A stretch of DNA of 64,000 bases from Lachnospiraceae bacterium (GTDB lineage Bacteria; Bacillota; Clostridia; Lachnospirales; Lachnospiraceae): NCBI GenBank assembly GCA_902363675.1, contig CABJAV010000014.1, positions 19,779-83,778 on the forward strand. Direction: 5' to 3'. This document shows, piece after piece, positions 7,976-16,773 of this stretch; the stretch's first letter is position 1; every line of letters begins with the position of its first letter. Below the pieces are notes generated by a model that did not search any database, was not told the origin of the DNA, and worked only from the letters and a program-made list of their open reading frames with translations. The position numbers and the translations under genes were made by a program.

Positions 7976-9427
7976 ATGCGAAAAAGTAAACAGTTACTTG
8001 CTTTTTTTAAAAGTTTAAAATTTCGATTGATTCTTTTTATTCTTGTTCTTGCGATTGTACCGAGTCTTATTCTGGCAGCAGGACTGTTAAATTCCTACGA
8101 GTCCAGAGCGGTATCCATTCGCGAGAGTGAGATTCTAAGTCAGGCCAAAATTCTGGCAAATCAGATAGCAACCAGTGATTATATGAATATGGATGAAGAG
8201 GTGGAATCCAGCACGATTCAGGCGCAGATTGATATGCTTACAACAATTTACGATGGACGTGTGATAATTGTTGATCGTAACTTCCGTGTATATTGTGATA
8301 CCTATAATCTCGATGATCATAAGATGATTATTGCTGAGGAGGTTATTCGCAGTTTCCGGGGGGAGGACATTACACATTATGATTCGGAGAATCATTATAT
8401 CGAGATGACAATTCCTATCAGTAATCCCAATGACAGCAGTGACAAGGTGCTTGGGGTGATGTTGATTAGCGTATCCACAGATAATATCCAGATCAATCAG
8501 GGATATTTGCGGCAGATTGCAACCATTATTGTTGTAATTGTGGCAGTCGCAATGGTGTTCTTTGGTGTACTTATGGTGCTGCATTTTCTGAAGCCTTTTG
8601 CAAAGATTTCGGAAGGAATCAGTGCAATCAAGGAAGGATATGGAGATGATTGTCTTCAGGTAAACAATTACACGGAGACAGCACAAATCTGTGATCGTTT
8701 TAACCAGATGCTCAGCCGGATGAAAGTTATGGACGATTCCCGGCAGGAATTTGTCTCGAATGTGTCTCATGAGTTAAAGACACCAATGACATCAATGAAA
8801 GTTCTTGCAGATTCCATTAATACAATGCCAGATGCACCGGTAGAATTGTATCAGGAGTTCATGGAGGATATTACCAATGAGATTGAGCGTGAGACGAAGA
8901 TCATCAATGATCTGCTTTCTCTGGTAAAAATGGACAAGTCTGCAGCTGATTTGAACGTTACGACGGTCAATGTCAATGAACTGTTAGAACAGATTTTAAA
9001 GCGTTTGCAGCCGATTGCGGATAAGCAGAAAGTAGAGCTTGTACTTGAAAGTTTCCGTCCGGTTACGGCGGAGGTTGACGAAGTGAAAATTACACTTGCG
9101 ATTACCAACCTGGTGGAGAATGCCATCAAGTATAATCGCAACGATGGAGAGGGGTGGGTACATGTTTCCCTCAATGCGGATCATCAGTATTTTTACTTGA
9201 AAGTAGAGGATTCCGGAATTGGTATACCAGAAGAATCCTTAGAACATATTTATGAAAGATTCTATCGTGTGGATAAGTCACATTCCCGCGAAATTGGTGG
9301 AACGGGACTCGGACTTGCCATCGCACGTAATTCTATTTTGATGCACCGGGGTGCAATCAAAGTACATTCGGTATTGGGTGAGGGAACGACATTTGATGTG
9401 CGAATTCCTTTGAACTATATTGCGTAG
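7976..9427 (+). CDS. Membrane sensor histidine kinase (HAMP, HisKA, HATPase)
   Basis: A 483-residue sensor kinase. Order of parts: membrane helix (about 15-37), an extracytoplasmic sensor segment of about 130 residues, second helix (about 177-203, rich in V and I), HAMP linker, dimerisation helix with the H-box FVSNVSHELKTPM (phospho-histidine near 266), and an ATPase domain with the N-box NLVENAIKYN, VEDSGIGIP, RFYRVDKSHSR and GGTGLGLAI. The sensor segment resembles those of WalK and MtrB type kinases in size, but no PAS domain is seen. It is flanked by its regulator and a GerMN lipoprotein. Confidence 0.93.
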   Translation: MRKSKQLLAFFKSLKFRLILFILVLAIVPSLILAAGLLNSYESRAVSIRESEILSQAKILANQIATSDYMNMDEEVESSTIQAQIDMLTTIYDGRVIIVDRNFRVYCDTYNLDDHKMIIAEEVIRSFRGEDITHYDSENHYIEMTIPISNPNDSSDKVLGVMLISVSTDNIQINQGYLRQIATIIVVIVAVAMVFFGVLMVLHFLKPFAKISEGISAIKEGYGDDCLQVNNYTETAQICDRFNQMLSRMKVMDDSRQEFVSNVSHELKTPMTSMKVLADSINTMPDAPVELYQEFMEDITNEIERETKIINDLLSLVKMDKSAADLNVTTVNVNELLEQILKRLQPIADKQKVELVLESFRPVTAEVDEVKITLAITNLVENAIKYNRNDGEGWVHVSLNADHQYFYLKVEDSGIGIPEESLEHIYERFYRVDKSHSREIGGTGLGLAIARNSILMHRGAIKVHSVLGEGTTFDVRIPLNYIA

Positions 9428-9436
9428 GAGATGCTT

Positions 9437-10378
9437 ATGAAAAAGAAAATATGTGCAATACTCCTGCTGTGTGTATGCTTACTTGTGTTGCTGAGTGCAT
9501 GTGGTAAGGAGAAAAAGACCGGTGAGTATCAGGTGTTTTATCTGAATGCAGATGTTACCAGAATCATACCGGAGAAGGTTGAGTTAAAATCCTCGCAGGA
9601 GGATGAAAAAATGGAGGAGCTTTTGAAAGACTTAAAAAAGCGGCCGCAGGATGCGTCTTTGCGTCAGACGATTCCCAATAAGGTAAAAGTGCTTGGCGTA
9701 AGTACTGCGACATATCAGATTACGGTCGATTTCAGCAAAGAGTATTACGATATGAGTCCGACGCAGGAAGTTCTCACAAGAGCAGCTATTGTAAAGACAC
9801 TGTTACAGATCAAGAAATATTCTTATGTCATGTTTACGGTGGAGTCCGAACCGCTTCTCAACAGTAGTAAGAATGCGGTAGGCTCCATGAGCGAAGACAG
9901 TTTTGTGGAGAATCCGGGAGAACAGATTAACTCCAGCCAGAAGACGACGTTGACGCTTTATTTTTCGAGCAAGGATGGAACAAAACTTGTTCCGGAAACC
10001 CGTGAGGTTCATTACAGTTCCAACATTTCTCTTGAGAAACTTGTTATGGAGCAACTGATGGAAGGTCCTAAGACAAAAAAGAAACTGGCCACGATTCCGA
10101 CAGGAACAAAGCTGATTACAATTACAGTGGTGGATGGAGTTTGCTATGTTAATATGGACGAGACGTTCCTGAATCAGAATCAGGAAATTTCCGAACAGGT
10201 CGTATTGTATTCAATCGTAGATTCGCTGACAGAATTGTCAAGCATTGACAAGGTACAGATTTCTATCAATGGTGATACGAGTGGAAAGTGCCGGTATACG
10301 TATGATCTGGCACCGATGTACAAAGAAGATATGAGTATTGTAGAGAATGGACAGGAAGAGGTGGATTCTACAGAGTGA
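9437..10378 (+). CDS. Lipoprotein with two GerMN domains
   Basis: A 313-residue secreted lipoprotein: signal peptide with lipobox LLSAC (about residue 20-24), then two GerMN-type repeats, each with the pattern YFLN/YFSS..., L..LLxGP-like (LVMEQLMEGPKTKKKLATIPTGT-type) and VDFS/VNMDE strands. GerMN domains occur in spore germination protein GerM and in LpqB, the lipoprotein of the actinobacterial MtrAB system. The start at 9437 leaves six bases after TAGGAG; an ATG at 9431 would abut it. The gene begins 9 bp after the kinase and its stop overlaps the comEC start by four bases, so it is translationally coupled to both contexts. Confidence 0.85.
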   Translation: MKKKICAILLLCVCLLVLLSACGKEKKTGEYQVFYLNADVTRIIPEKVELKSSQEDEKMEELLKDLKKRPQDASLRQTIPNKVKVLGVSTATYQITVDFSKEYYDMSPTQEVLTRAAIVKTLLQIKKYSYVMFTVESEPLLNSSKNAVGSMSEDSFVENPGEQINSSQKTTLTLYFSSKDGTKLVPETREVHYSSNISLEKLVMEQLMEGPKTKKKLATIPTGTKLITITVVDGVCYVNMDETFLNQNQEISEQVVLYSIVDSLTELSSIDKVQISINGDTSGKCRYTYDLAPMYKEDMSIVENGQEEVDSTE

Positions 10379-12822
10379 GTAAAAGACCGGTTCTTTTGCT
10401 TGCGGTAATGTTTAGTGTGGGAATCCTGTCTGGACAAGTAAAAGCAGCTATTGTGCTTGCAGGATTTTTACTTATCTATGCAAAACCATGGAAAGAGAAG
10501 GGGATACGAAAGGTAGTGTTTGCGGCAGGCCTTCCCCTTCTGTTTCTTCTTGGCATGTTGTGTATGTGCCGGGAGACAGCATTTCGGCAGAATTATCTGG
10601 ACAGCATGCAGGATGAACAACAGGTTCGTCTTGCAGGGAGAGTTACGCGTATTGAAGAAAAGGCGCATTGTTTTTATTATTATCTAACGGACTGTACGAT
10701 CAGTCTGTCTGAACAGCATATGCAGACCAATGATGTGATAGCATATGTTTCTTCCGATGATTATTCCATCGGACAAATCCTTATTGTAGAGGGAACAATT
10801 TCATTATTTGATGTCGCACCGAACGAGGGTGCTTTCGATGCAAGACAGTTTTACCAGAGCCAGAAAATTGATTTTGGCATTTGGGTGGAGCACGTGATTG
10901 CGGTACACGGAAAACCGGATAGGTATCGTATAATTCTTGAAAATATTCGTCAGCGGCTGAAGAAAAATATAGAAAGCTGCATGGAGGATGGTGCTGTACT
11001 TTCTGCCATGATTCTTGGTGAAAAAAGCGGACTTGATGTGGAAGTGAAAAGCCTGTATCAGAAAGCCGGTATATCCCATATTCTGGCAATCTCTGGACTG
11101 CATGTTTCTTTTCTGGGCATGGGTTTGTATCGTCTGTTGCGACACAAACTGAGACAGACATACCTGGTTTCTGTCACAATTACAGCTGCTATGATGCTTT
11201 CATATGCCATCATGACGGGAAATGGTGTGTCAACGATTCGTGCAGTGGGAATGTTGTGTATTTATTTGCTTGCAGATCTGCTTGGGCAAAATTATGACAT
11301 GCTTAGTGCATTGGGAGCCATGATTATTGTTTTGTTGTGGAAAAATCCGTTCCTGACGGGGTATAGTGGATTTATGTTTTCGGTAGCTGCGGTGTTGGGG
11401 GTAGGTGCAGGACAGGAGGTAATTCTTAAATATGTAAAGTTTTGTGTTGGAAAACAAAAGGAGGAGAGAAAAGCAGAAAATGTCCTGAAACAAAAGTGGA
11501 AAGCGCAGAGAGAAGCCCTGTGGATCAGTCTGTCAATCCAGCTTTTTACCCTTCCACTTGTAGCATATCATTATTATGAGATACCAGTCTATGCGATAAT
11601 TTTAAATCTGTTTGTTCTTGCGCTTGTAAAGTATCTGATGGAACTGGGAGTTTTAGGCGCAACCATCGGACTGCTGTCTTATGGCATTGCAAAATGGATT
11701 CTTGTACCTTGTGGGTGGATTCTGTGGGGATACGAGAAGTTGTGCCGGTTATTTATCGGACTTCCGGGGGCACAGTATATTACTGGAAAGCCGGACATGT
11801 GGCAGATGCTTGCATATTATATGGGACTTGTGGGCATTCTGTTCGTGCTGTATCGGAAATCGCAATTAGCAGAAGCACAGCTTGCAAAAGAACAGTATGG
11901 AAAATTGCAATTTACGAACGATTCTGATGCAGGCAAGGTGAATATATGTAAAAGAATAAAGCAATGGCTGGCAGGGGCTGTACATATTTTCGTGCCGCTT
12001 GCGATGTTGTTTCTTGTGCTGGTCTGGCCACAGAAGAAGAGTTTTGAGATTGATTTTCTGGATGTAGGGCAGGGAGATGGCATTTATCTGTGTACGGGCA
12101 ATGGTGTGGCAATGTTCGTGGATGGTGGCAGCACCGATATAAAAAATGTAGGACAATATCGCATTCTTCCGTTCCTGAAAGCAAAGGGGGTTCGAAAAAT
12201 TTCCTGCTGGTTTGTCAGTCATACGGATGCAGATCATATTTCCGGCCTTGAGGAAGTACTCGCATCCGGTTATCCAGTAGAGCGGTTATTATTTGCAGAG
12301 GCGGTAAAGAACAAAGAGAAAACAAAAAGTCTGGCAAAGCTGGCAGAAAAAGCAGGGACGGTCGTGCAATACATGGAAGCGGATGAAACTTTATACATTA
12401 AAAATGCAACCATTCGATGTCTCTATCCGCAGGCAATGGTGCAAAGCGAGGATATCAATGAGCAATGTCTGGTGCTTTGTTATGAAGAAGGTGGTGTGAA
12501 AGCTTTGTTCGCCGGAGATATTTCATCGGAGATTGAAAAGGAAATTCTAGAGAGAGCGTGTGTAGAACATGTGCAGATTTATAAGGCAAATCATCATGGG
12601 TCCCGCTTTTCGAACGGAGAGGAATGGATGCAGGCACTGCGCCCGCAGATCACGGTTGCATCTGCAGGAAAGAATAACCGGTATGGACATCCGAGCGCGG
12701 AGGCCTGTGACCGCATTCGGGCGAGCGGAAGTGCTTTTTACTGTACAACAGAATATGGAAGAATTCGTGTGCGAATCGTGGATGGAAAGCTGATCTGCGA
12801 TGGTTATGTTACGGCACCTTGA
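10375..12822 (+). CDS. comEC: DNA internalization-related competence protein ComEC/Rec2
   Basis: An 815-residue polytopic membrane protein forming the channel for single-stranded DNA uptake. It has an N-terminal DUF4131-type region, the Competence domain with GEKSGLD, AISGLHVSFLGMG and NGVSTIRA, many membrane helices (about 220-540), and a C-terminal metallo-beta-lactamase-like domain with FLDVGQGDG and SHTDADHISGLEE, KANHHGSRFSN. GTG start overlaps the upstream stop (GTGA). Full length suggests a working gene; whether the host is naturally competent is not shown by sequence. holA follows, as in many Firmicutes. Confidence 0.95.
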   Translation: MSKRPVLLLAVMFSVGILSGQVKAAIVLAGFLLIYAKPWKEKGIRKVVFAAGLPLLFLLGMLCMCRETAFRQNYLDSMQDEQQVRLAGRVTRIEEKAHCFYYYLTDCTISLSEQHMQTNDVIAYVSSDDYSIGQILIVEGTISLFDVAPNEGAFDARQFYQSQKIDFGIWVEHVIAVHGKPDRYRIILENIRQRLKKNIESCMEDGAVLSAMILGEKSGLDVEVKSLYQKAGISHILAISGLHVSFLGMGLYRLLRHKLRQTYLVSVTITAAMMLSYAIMTGNGVSTIRAVGMLCIYLLADLLGQNYDMLSALGAMIIVLLWKNPFLTGYSGFMFSVAAVLGVGAGQEVILKYVKFCVGKQKEERKAENVLKQKWKAQREALWISLSIQLFTLPLVAYHYYEIPVYAIILNLFVLALVKYLMELGVLGATIGLLSYGIAKWILVPCGWILWGYEKLCRLFIGLPGAQYITGKPDMWQMLAYYMGLVGILFVLYRKSQLAEAQLAKEQYGKLQFTNDSDAGKVNICKRIKQWLAGAVHIFVPLAMLFLVLVWPQKKSFEIDFLDVGQGDGIYLCTGNGVAMFVDGGSTDIKNVGQYRILPFLKAKGVRKISCWFVSHTDADHISGLEEVLASGYPVERLLFAEAVKNKEKTKSLAKLAEKAGTVVQYMEADETLYIKNATIRCLYPQAMVQSEDINEQCLVLCYEEGGVKALFAGDISSEIEKEILERACVEHVQIYKANHHGSRFSNGEEWMQALRPQITVASAGKNNRYGHPSAEACDRIRASGSAFYCTTEYGRIRVRIVDGKLICDGYVTAP

Positions 12823-12826
12823 TACC

Positions 12827-12856
12827 TTGCAATTTTGTGACGGTTTATTATATAAT
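12827..12856 (+). promoter_or_regulatory. Predicted sigma-A promoter giving a near-leaderless holA transcript
   Basis: TTGCAA (12827-12832), 18 bp, perfect TATAAT (12851-12856). The expected transcription start, about seven bases further, is position 12863, the A of the holA ATG. Confidence 0.5.
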
Positions 12857-12862
12857 CAATTC

Positions 12863-13846
12863 ATGAAAACAATTGATAACGACATTAAAACAGGACAATT
12901 AAAACAGGTATATCTGCTCTACGGAGAGGAGCAGTATCTGATCCGCCAGTACCGCGACAAGTTAAAGAAAGCAATGGTGGCCGAGGCTGATACGATGAAC
13001 TTTTCCTCTTTCGAGGGTAATGATATCAATCAGAAGGAAATTATCGATCTGGCAGAGACACTGCCTTTTTTTGCAGACCGTCGTATGATTCTGATCGAGG
13101 ATAGTGGGCTGTTCAAAAAGAGTGCGGAGGAGCTGGCGGATTATATGGCATCTGTGCCGGAGACAACCTGCTTTGTATTTGTGGAGAAAGAAATTGATAA
13201 AAAGACAAAAATGTACAAGGCAGTCAACAAAATAGGAAGTGTTGTGGAATTCAAACGACAGACCGATGAGACATTGGCGCGTTGGATCAATGGCCGTATC
13301 CGCAGAAATGGAAAAAATATTACAGGAGATGCCTATGCGCTGTTCGTTCAGAAAACAGGAACGGATATGGAGAATATAGACAAGGAACTGGAAAAACTGC
13401 TCTGCTACACTCTGGACAAAGAGTATATTGATGTGACAGATGTGGAAGCTGTCACAACAGAACAGACGGAGAATAAAATTTTTGATATGGTGGATGCGGT
13501 TGCAGCACATCAGCAGAAACGCGCGCTTGATCTGTATTATGATCTTTTGGCATTAAAAGAGGCACCGATGCGTATTCTTTATCTGATTTCCAATCAGTTT
13601 CAGCGGCTTATGATCGTCAAGTCCATGTCGAATCAGGGATTTGCCAACAAAGAAATTGCGTCCAAAGCCGGATGCCCGGAGTGGGCAGTTCGCAAATATC
13701 AGGCGCAGTGCAGATCGTTTACGCTGGAGCAGTTGAAACAGGCGATAAAGGATGGGGTAGAGTATGAGACTGCAGTAAAAACAGGACATATGAATGACCA
13801 GATGGCGGTGGAATTGTTTATTGTGGCATATAGCAGAAAGAATTAA
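12863..13846 (+). CDS. holA: DNA polymerase III subunit delta
   Basis: Clamp-loader subunit that opens the beta clamp. The 327-residue protein starts with the usual VYLLYGEEQYLIRQY block, has LPFFADRRMILIED, FVEKEIDKKTKMYKAV, and the C-terminal collar region with ILYLISNQFQRL. The start at 12863 is chosen by protein homology (family starts just before this point); no Shine-Dalgarno sequence precedes it, while a consensus promoter ends seven bases upstream. An ATG at 12800 inside comEC would add 21 unlikely residues. Confidence 0.92.
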   Translation: MKTIDNDIKTGQLKQVYLLYGEEQYLIRQYRDKLKKAMVAEADTMNFSSFEGNDINQKEIIDLAETLPFFADRRMILIEDSGLFKKSAEELADYMASVPETTCFVFVEKEIDKKTKMYKAVNKIGSVVEFKRQTDETLARWINGRIRRNGKNITGDAYALFVQKTGTDMENIDKELEKLLCYTLDKEYIDVTDVEAVTTEQTENKIFDMVDAVAAHQQKRALDLYYDLLALKEAPMRILYLISNQFQRLMIVKSMSNQGFANKEIASKAGCPEWAVRKYQAQCRSFTLEQLKQAIKDGVEYETAVKTGHMNDQMAVELFIVAYSRKN

Positions 13847-13891
13847 TCGTTTATAACGATTCAGAATTCAAAAGTAATTTTTATACAACAA

Positions 13892-13925
13892 AAAAGCACT
13901 CAGCATGACGGTACTGAGTGCTTTT
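13892..13925. terminator. Bidirectional terminator between holA and rpsT
   Basis: A 12-bp perfect stem (AAAAGCACTCAG, 13892-13903, with 13914-13925) followed by T-rich sequence on the plus strand and preceded by an A-rich tract that becomes U on the minus strand. It serves the convergent holA and rpsT. Confidence 0.9.
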
Positions 13926-13956
13926 ATATTTATAGGGTGATTATAGTTAAAACAAA

Positions 13957-14220
13957 TTAAGCAACACCGTTTACTAATTTTGCTAAACGGGAAACTTTGC
14001 GAGCTGCATTGTTCTTGTGGTAAATTCCCTTAGAGCATGCGCTCTCGATAACGGAAGAAGCATTCTTGAATGCAGCTTCTGCAGCAGCCTTATCGTTAGC
14101 AGCAACAGCAGCCTCTACCTTCTTGATTGCTGTCTTAACTTCTGAACGAACAGCCTTATTCTTTGCAGTCTTTGTCTGAGTAACTAAAATTCTCTTCTTA
14201 GCAGATTTAATGTTAGCCAA
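13957..14220 (-). CDS. rpsT: 30S ribosomal protein S20
   Basis: An 87-residue basic helical protein of the small subunit body. ANIKSAKKRI at the start and KGIYHKNNAARKVSRL near the end are diagnostic. The start is TTG at 14220: GGAGGTG lies six bases before it and the protein then begins exactly at (M)ANIKS. A TTG start is also used by E. coli rpsT, where it takes part in autoregulation. It lies opposite to holA and gpr, as is common in Firmicutes. Confidence 0.96.
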   Translation of the reverse strand: MANIKSAKKRILVTQTKTAKNKAVRSEVKTAIKKVEAAVAANDKAAAEAAFKNASSVIESACSKGIYHKNNAARKVSRLAKLVNGVA

Positions 14221-14324
14221 TCTGTACACCTCCAAATTCAAATATAATCGTTTTAAGTAATGTTAAATAACAAATATTATGCGGTGAAACAGACACGGAC
14301 GCTCCATCGCAAACATACTAGAAT

Positions 14325-14353
14325 ATAATATGCCAACCTTGTCTTGCTGTCAA
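14325..14353 (-). promoter_or_regulatory. Strong sigma-A promoter of rpsT
   Basis: On the minus strand a perfect TTGACA (14348-14353), 17 bp, TATTAT (14325-14330). The leader to the TTG start is about 98 bases, long enough for autoregulatory structure. Confidence 0.75.
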
Positions 14354-14448
14354 TACATATTCTTAAAAAAAATGGGAAAAATTAAGTTATATTTGGAAAC
14401 AGACATGTAGTATTTGCTTATCTTGATAAAAGGAGGGAATGTGTATTG

Positions 14449-15438
14449 ATGGAAAGTTATCCGATTCGTACCGATCTGGCATTAGAATCGCAGGAGTGCT
14501 TAAAAAGGGACAGAGGAAATGTAAGGGGAATTCGTTTCTTTGAAGAAAAAAGGAAAAATGGAATTATTGTCAGTACGGTTGTTATCGATACGGAAAATGC
14601 GGCAAAAGCGATGGGGCGGCCGAAAGGAACTTATGTGACGATTGAGGCACCGGAGATGATTGAGGAAGATGCCGGATATCACAGGGATATTTCGATGGAA
14701 CTGGCAAAGATTTTGCGTGATATGCTTCCAAAGAGCAAATTCCCAAAAATAAGTGAAAATATGGAAACGGGAATTGATGTTTCTGTACTTGTGGTGGGAC
14801 TGGGAAACCGGGAGGTGACACCGGATGCCTTAGGACCGAAGGTGGTTGATAATATGTTTATCACGCGCCATATCATGAATGAGTTTGGGCGTTATGCTTT
14901 TTCGGATGAAAATGTCAGCAGAATCAGTGGTATTGTGCCGGGAGTGATGGCACAGACTGGAATGGAATGTGTGGAAATTTTAAAAGGAATTGTAAAGGAG
15001 ACGCAGCCGGAACTGATCATTACGGTGGATGCGCTGGCGGCGCGCAATGTCAAACGCCTTGGACGAACAATCCAGTTGACGGATACTGGTATTACACCGG
15101 GAAGCGGCATTGGAAATCACAGAAATGCCATCAATGAACAAAGTCTTGGATTACCGGTTATATCGCTTGGTGTGCCGACCGTTGTCAATGCAGCCACGAT
15201 TGTTGCAGATGCGATGAGTGAATTGATTGAAGCGGAGGCATCGTCCTGCCAGGATCTGGAGAAACTTGATGAACAGCAGAGGCAGGAATTGGCACATGGG
15301 CTTTTGTCACCGAAATTGAATGAGCTGTTTGTTACACCAAAGAACATCGATGAATCAATCAAGCAGTTGAGTTTCCTTCTGTCGGAAGGACTTAATATTG
15401 CATTGCTGGGGAATAAGGAGGAAAATGCGGGCATATAA
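14449..15438 (+). CDS. gpr: Germination protease GPR
   Basis: Spore-specific endopeptidase that degrades small acid-soluble proteins at germination; family A25. The 329-residue protein shows RTDLALES near the N-terminus, where the zymogen cleavage region lies, VVGLGNREVTPDALGP, GVMAQTGMEC, VDALAARNVKRLGRTIQ and PGSGIGNHR. AGGAGGG (14431-14437) is 11 bases from this ATG and 8 from an in-frame TTG at 14446, so the start could be one codon earlier. Family genes are controlled by sigma-G; I could not fix a sigma-G promoter. spoIIP follows 20 bp later. Confidence 0.95.
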   Translation: MESYPIRTDLALESQECLKRDRGNVRGIRFFEEKRKNGIIVSTVVIDTENAAKAMGRPKGTYVTIEAPEMIEEDAGYHRDISMELAKILRDMLPKSKFPKISENMETGIDVSVLVVGLGNREVTPDALGPKVVDNMFITRHIMNEFGRYAFSDENVSRISGIVPGVMAQTGMECVEILKGIVKETQPELIITVDALAARNVKRLGRTIQLTDTGITPGSGIGNHRNAINEQSLGLPVISLGVPTVVNAATIVADAMSELIEAEASSCQDLEKLDEQQRQELAHGLLSPKLNELFVTPKNIDESIKQLSFLLSEGLNIALLGNKEENAGI

Positions 15439-15458
15439 TTATTCGAGGTGGTGATAAT

Positions 15459-16712
15459 TTGCGAAAGTCCAGAGCACGGTGGAGACAGTGCATTCTGTTT
15501 TGCATTGTTATAATAAGTATTTCTTTGATTTGGAGTTTCCTCTGCCGTCATGCAGACGGAATGGTAGAAAGCATGGGACAGAATCTGTCCATAAAATTTT
15601 ATAACGGAGTTCTGAATCTCTATGCCCCGGCATTCATTGAATCTCAGAAGGAAGGAGTGCCGGGGATGTATCGGGATGTAACGGCCAGTATATATCCGGC
15701 AATCGCATACAATGAAGAGGTGCTTTGGTATGAATCGCAGGCAGAGGGGGTGCTTGCCTGCGAAAATCTTGCGGCTCAGGAAAATGAACAGGCAAAACAG
15801 ATTCTTACGGAAAATCAGCAGGCAAAAGATAATGAAAAAACTACATATGCAGATTCTGAAAAAAAGCAGGAGAATGTTTTGCAAACCGCAAAAGTGGACG
15901 AGACTGGAAAAAAGAATAAGAAAAAGAAAGGAAAGGACAAGGGGAAAAAAGAAAAAATCAATCGTAAAAAACTACAGGATTTTGATTATCTGCGTCAGAC
16001 ATTTTATCAGGTGGATAATACGACAACGATCAATAGGGATCAGTTGAATGTCGATGCATTGCTTTCGGAAAATATGAAAATTGATACCAGTGGCGATGGC
16101 CCTCAGATATTGATTTATCATACCCATTCCCAGGAAGGATATAAAGACTCTAAGGCGGGAGATGCAAAGACTTCCGTGATCGGTGTGGGGGACCGGCTGA
16201 CAGAACTGCTCGAAGAAAAAGGGTTTAAGGTATTGCATCATAAAGGAAAGTATGATGTGGGAAAGCGTGACAGGGCATATTCTGTAGCGGCGTCAAATCT
16301 GCAGAAAATTCTTGAGGAAAATCCTTCGATTCAGGTGGTGATTGATTTACATAGGGATGGTGTGGCGGAAAGCACACATCTTGTTACGGAGCAAAATGGG
16401 AAAAAGATGGCACAGATCATGTTCTTTAATGGATTGAGCCGGACAACAGCCACAGGAGATATTGCTTATCTGAAAAATCCGTATATTGCGGATAATCTTG
16501 CTTTTTCTTTTCAGATGCAGCTTGCAGCGGCAGAGTATTATCCGGATTTTACGCGGCGTATTTATCTGAAGGGGTATCGTTATAATATGCATTTTTGTCC
16601 AAAATCACTTCTGGTTGAAGTGGGGGCGCAGACCAATACATATGAAGAGGCGGAAAATGCGATGGAACCGCTTGCAGATATCCTTGCAAAGGTGTTGAAA
16701 TCAGACGACTAA
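15459..16712 (+). CDS. spoIIP: Stage II sporulation protein P (peptidoglycan hydrolase)
   Basis: Membrane-anchored amidase/endopeptidase of the SpoIIDMP complex for forespore engulfment. The 417 residues comprise a short cytoplasmic start, one membrane helix (about 11-30), a variable Lys/Glu-rich linker (about 90-165, including a KKNKKKKGK run), and the catalytic domain with ILIYHTHSQEGY, GVGDRL and VVIDLHRDG, holding the zinc-binding histidines and glutamate. It starts with TTG at 15459 behind GAGGTGGTGA. Immediate neighbour of gpr as in B. subtilis. Confidence 0.93.
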   Translation: MRKSRARWRQCILFCIVIISISLIWSFLCRHADGMVESMGQNLSIKFYNGVLNLYAPAFIESQKEGVPGMYRDVTASIYPAIAYNEEVLWYESQAEGVLACENLAAQENEQAKQILTENQQAKDNEKTTYADSEKKQENVLQTAKVDETGKKNKKKKGKDKGKKEKINRKKLQDFDYLRQTFYQVDNTTTINRDQLNVDALLSENMKIDTSGDGPQILIYHTHSQEGYKDSKAGDAKTSVIGVGDRLTELLEEKGFKVLHHKGKYDVGKRDRAYSVAASNLQKILEENPSIQVVIDLHRDGVAESTHLVTEQNGKKMAQIMFFNGLSRTTATGDIAYLKNPYIADNLAFSFQMQLAAAEYYPDFTRRIYLKGYRYNMHFCPKSLLVEVGAQTNTYEEAENAMEPLADILAKVLKSDD

Positions 16713-16724
16713 ACAGCTTATAAT
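16695..16724 (+). promoter_or_regulatory. Predicted sigma-A promoter of cdd-add
   Basis: TTGAAA (16695-16700), 18 bp, TATAAT (16719-16724), starting inside the last codons of spoIIP. It would let the nucleoside genes be expressed apart from the sporulation genes. Confidence 0.55.
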
Positions 16725-16773
16725 AGATGTATATTTAAGTGGTCTGATATTCAACTGCAAAGGGGCAAAAGAG

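Noticed and set aside
12800..12862. Earlier ATG for holA at 12800
   Set aside because: Lies in comEC coding sequence, lacks a ribosome binding site and would precede the predicted promoter -10.
14300..14330. CATACTA at about 14314-14320 as a sigma-G -10 box for gpr
   Set aside because: No matching -35 at the right distance and it lies about 130 bp from the start codon, within the opposing rpsT promoter.
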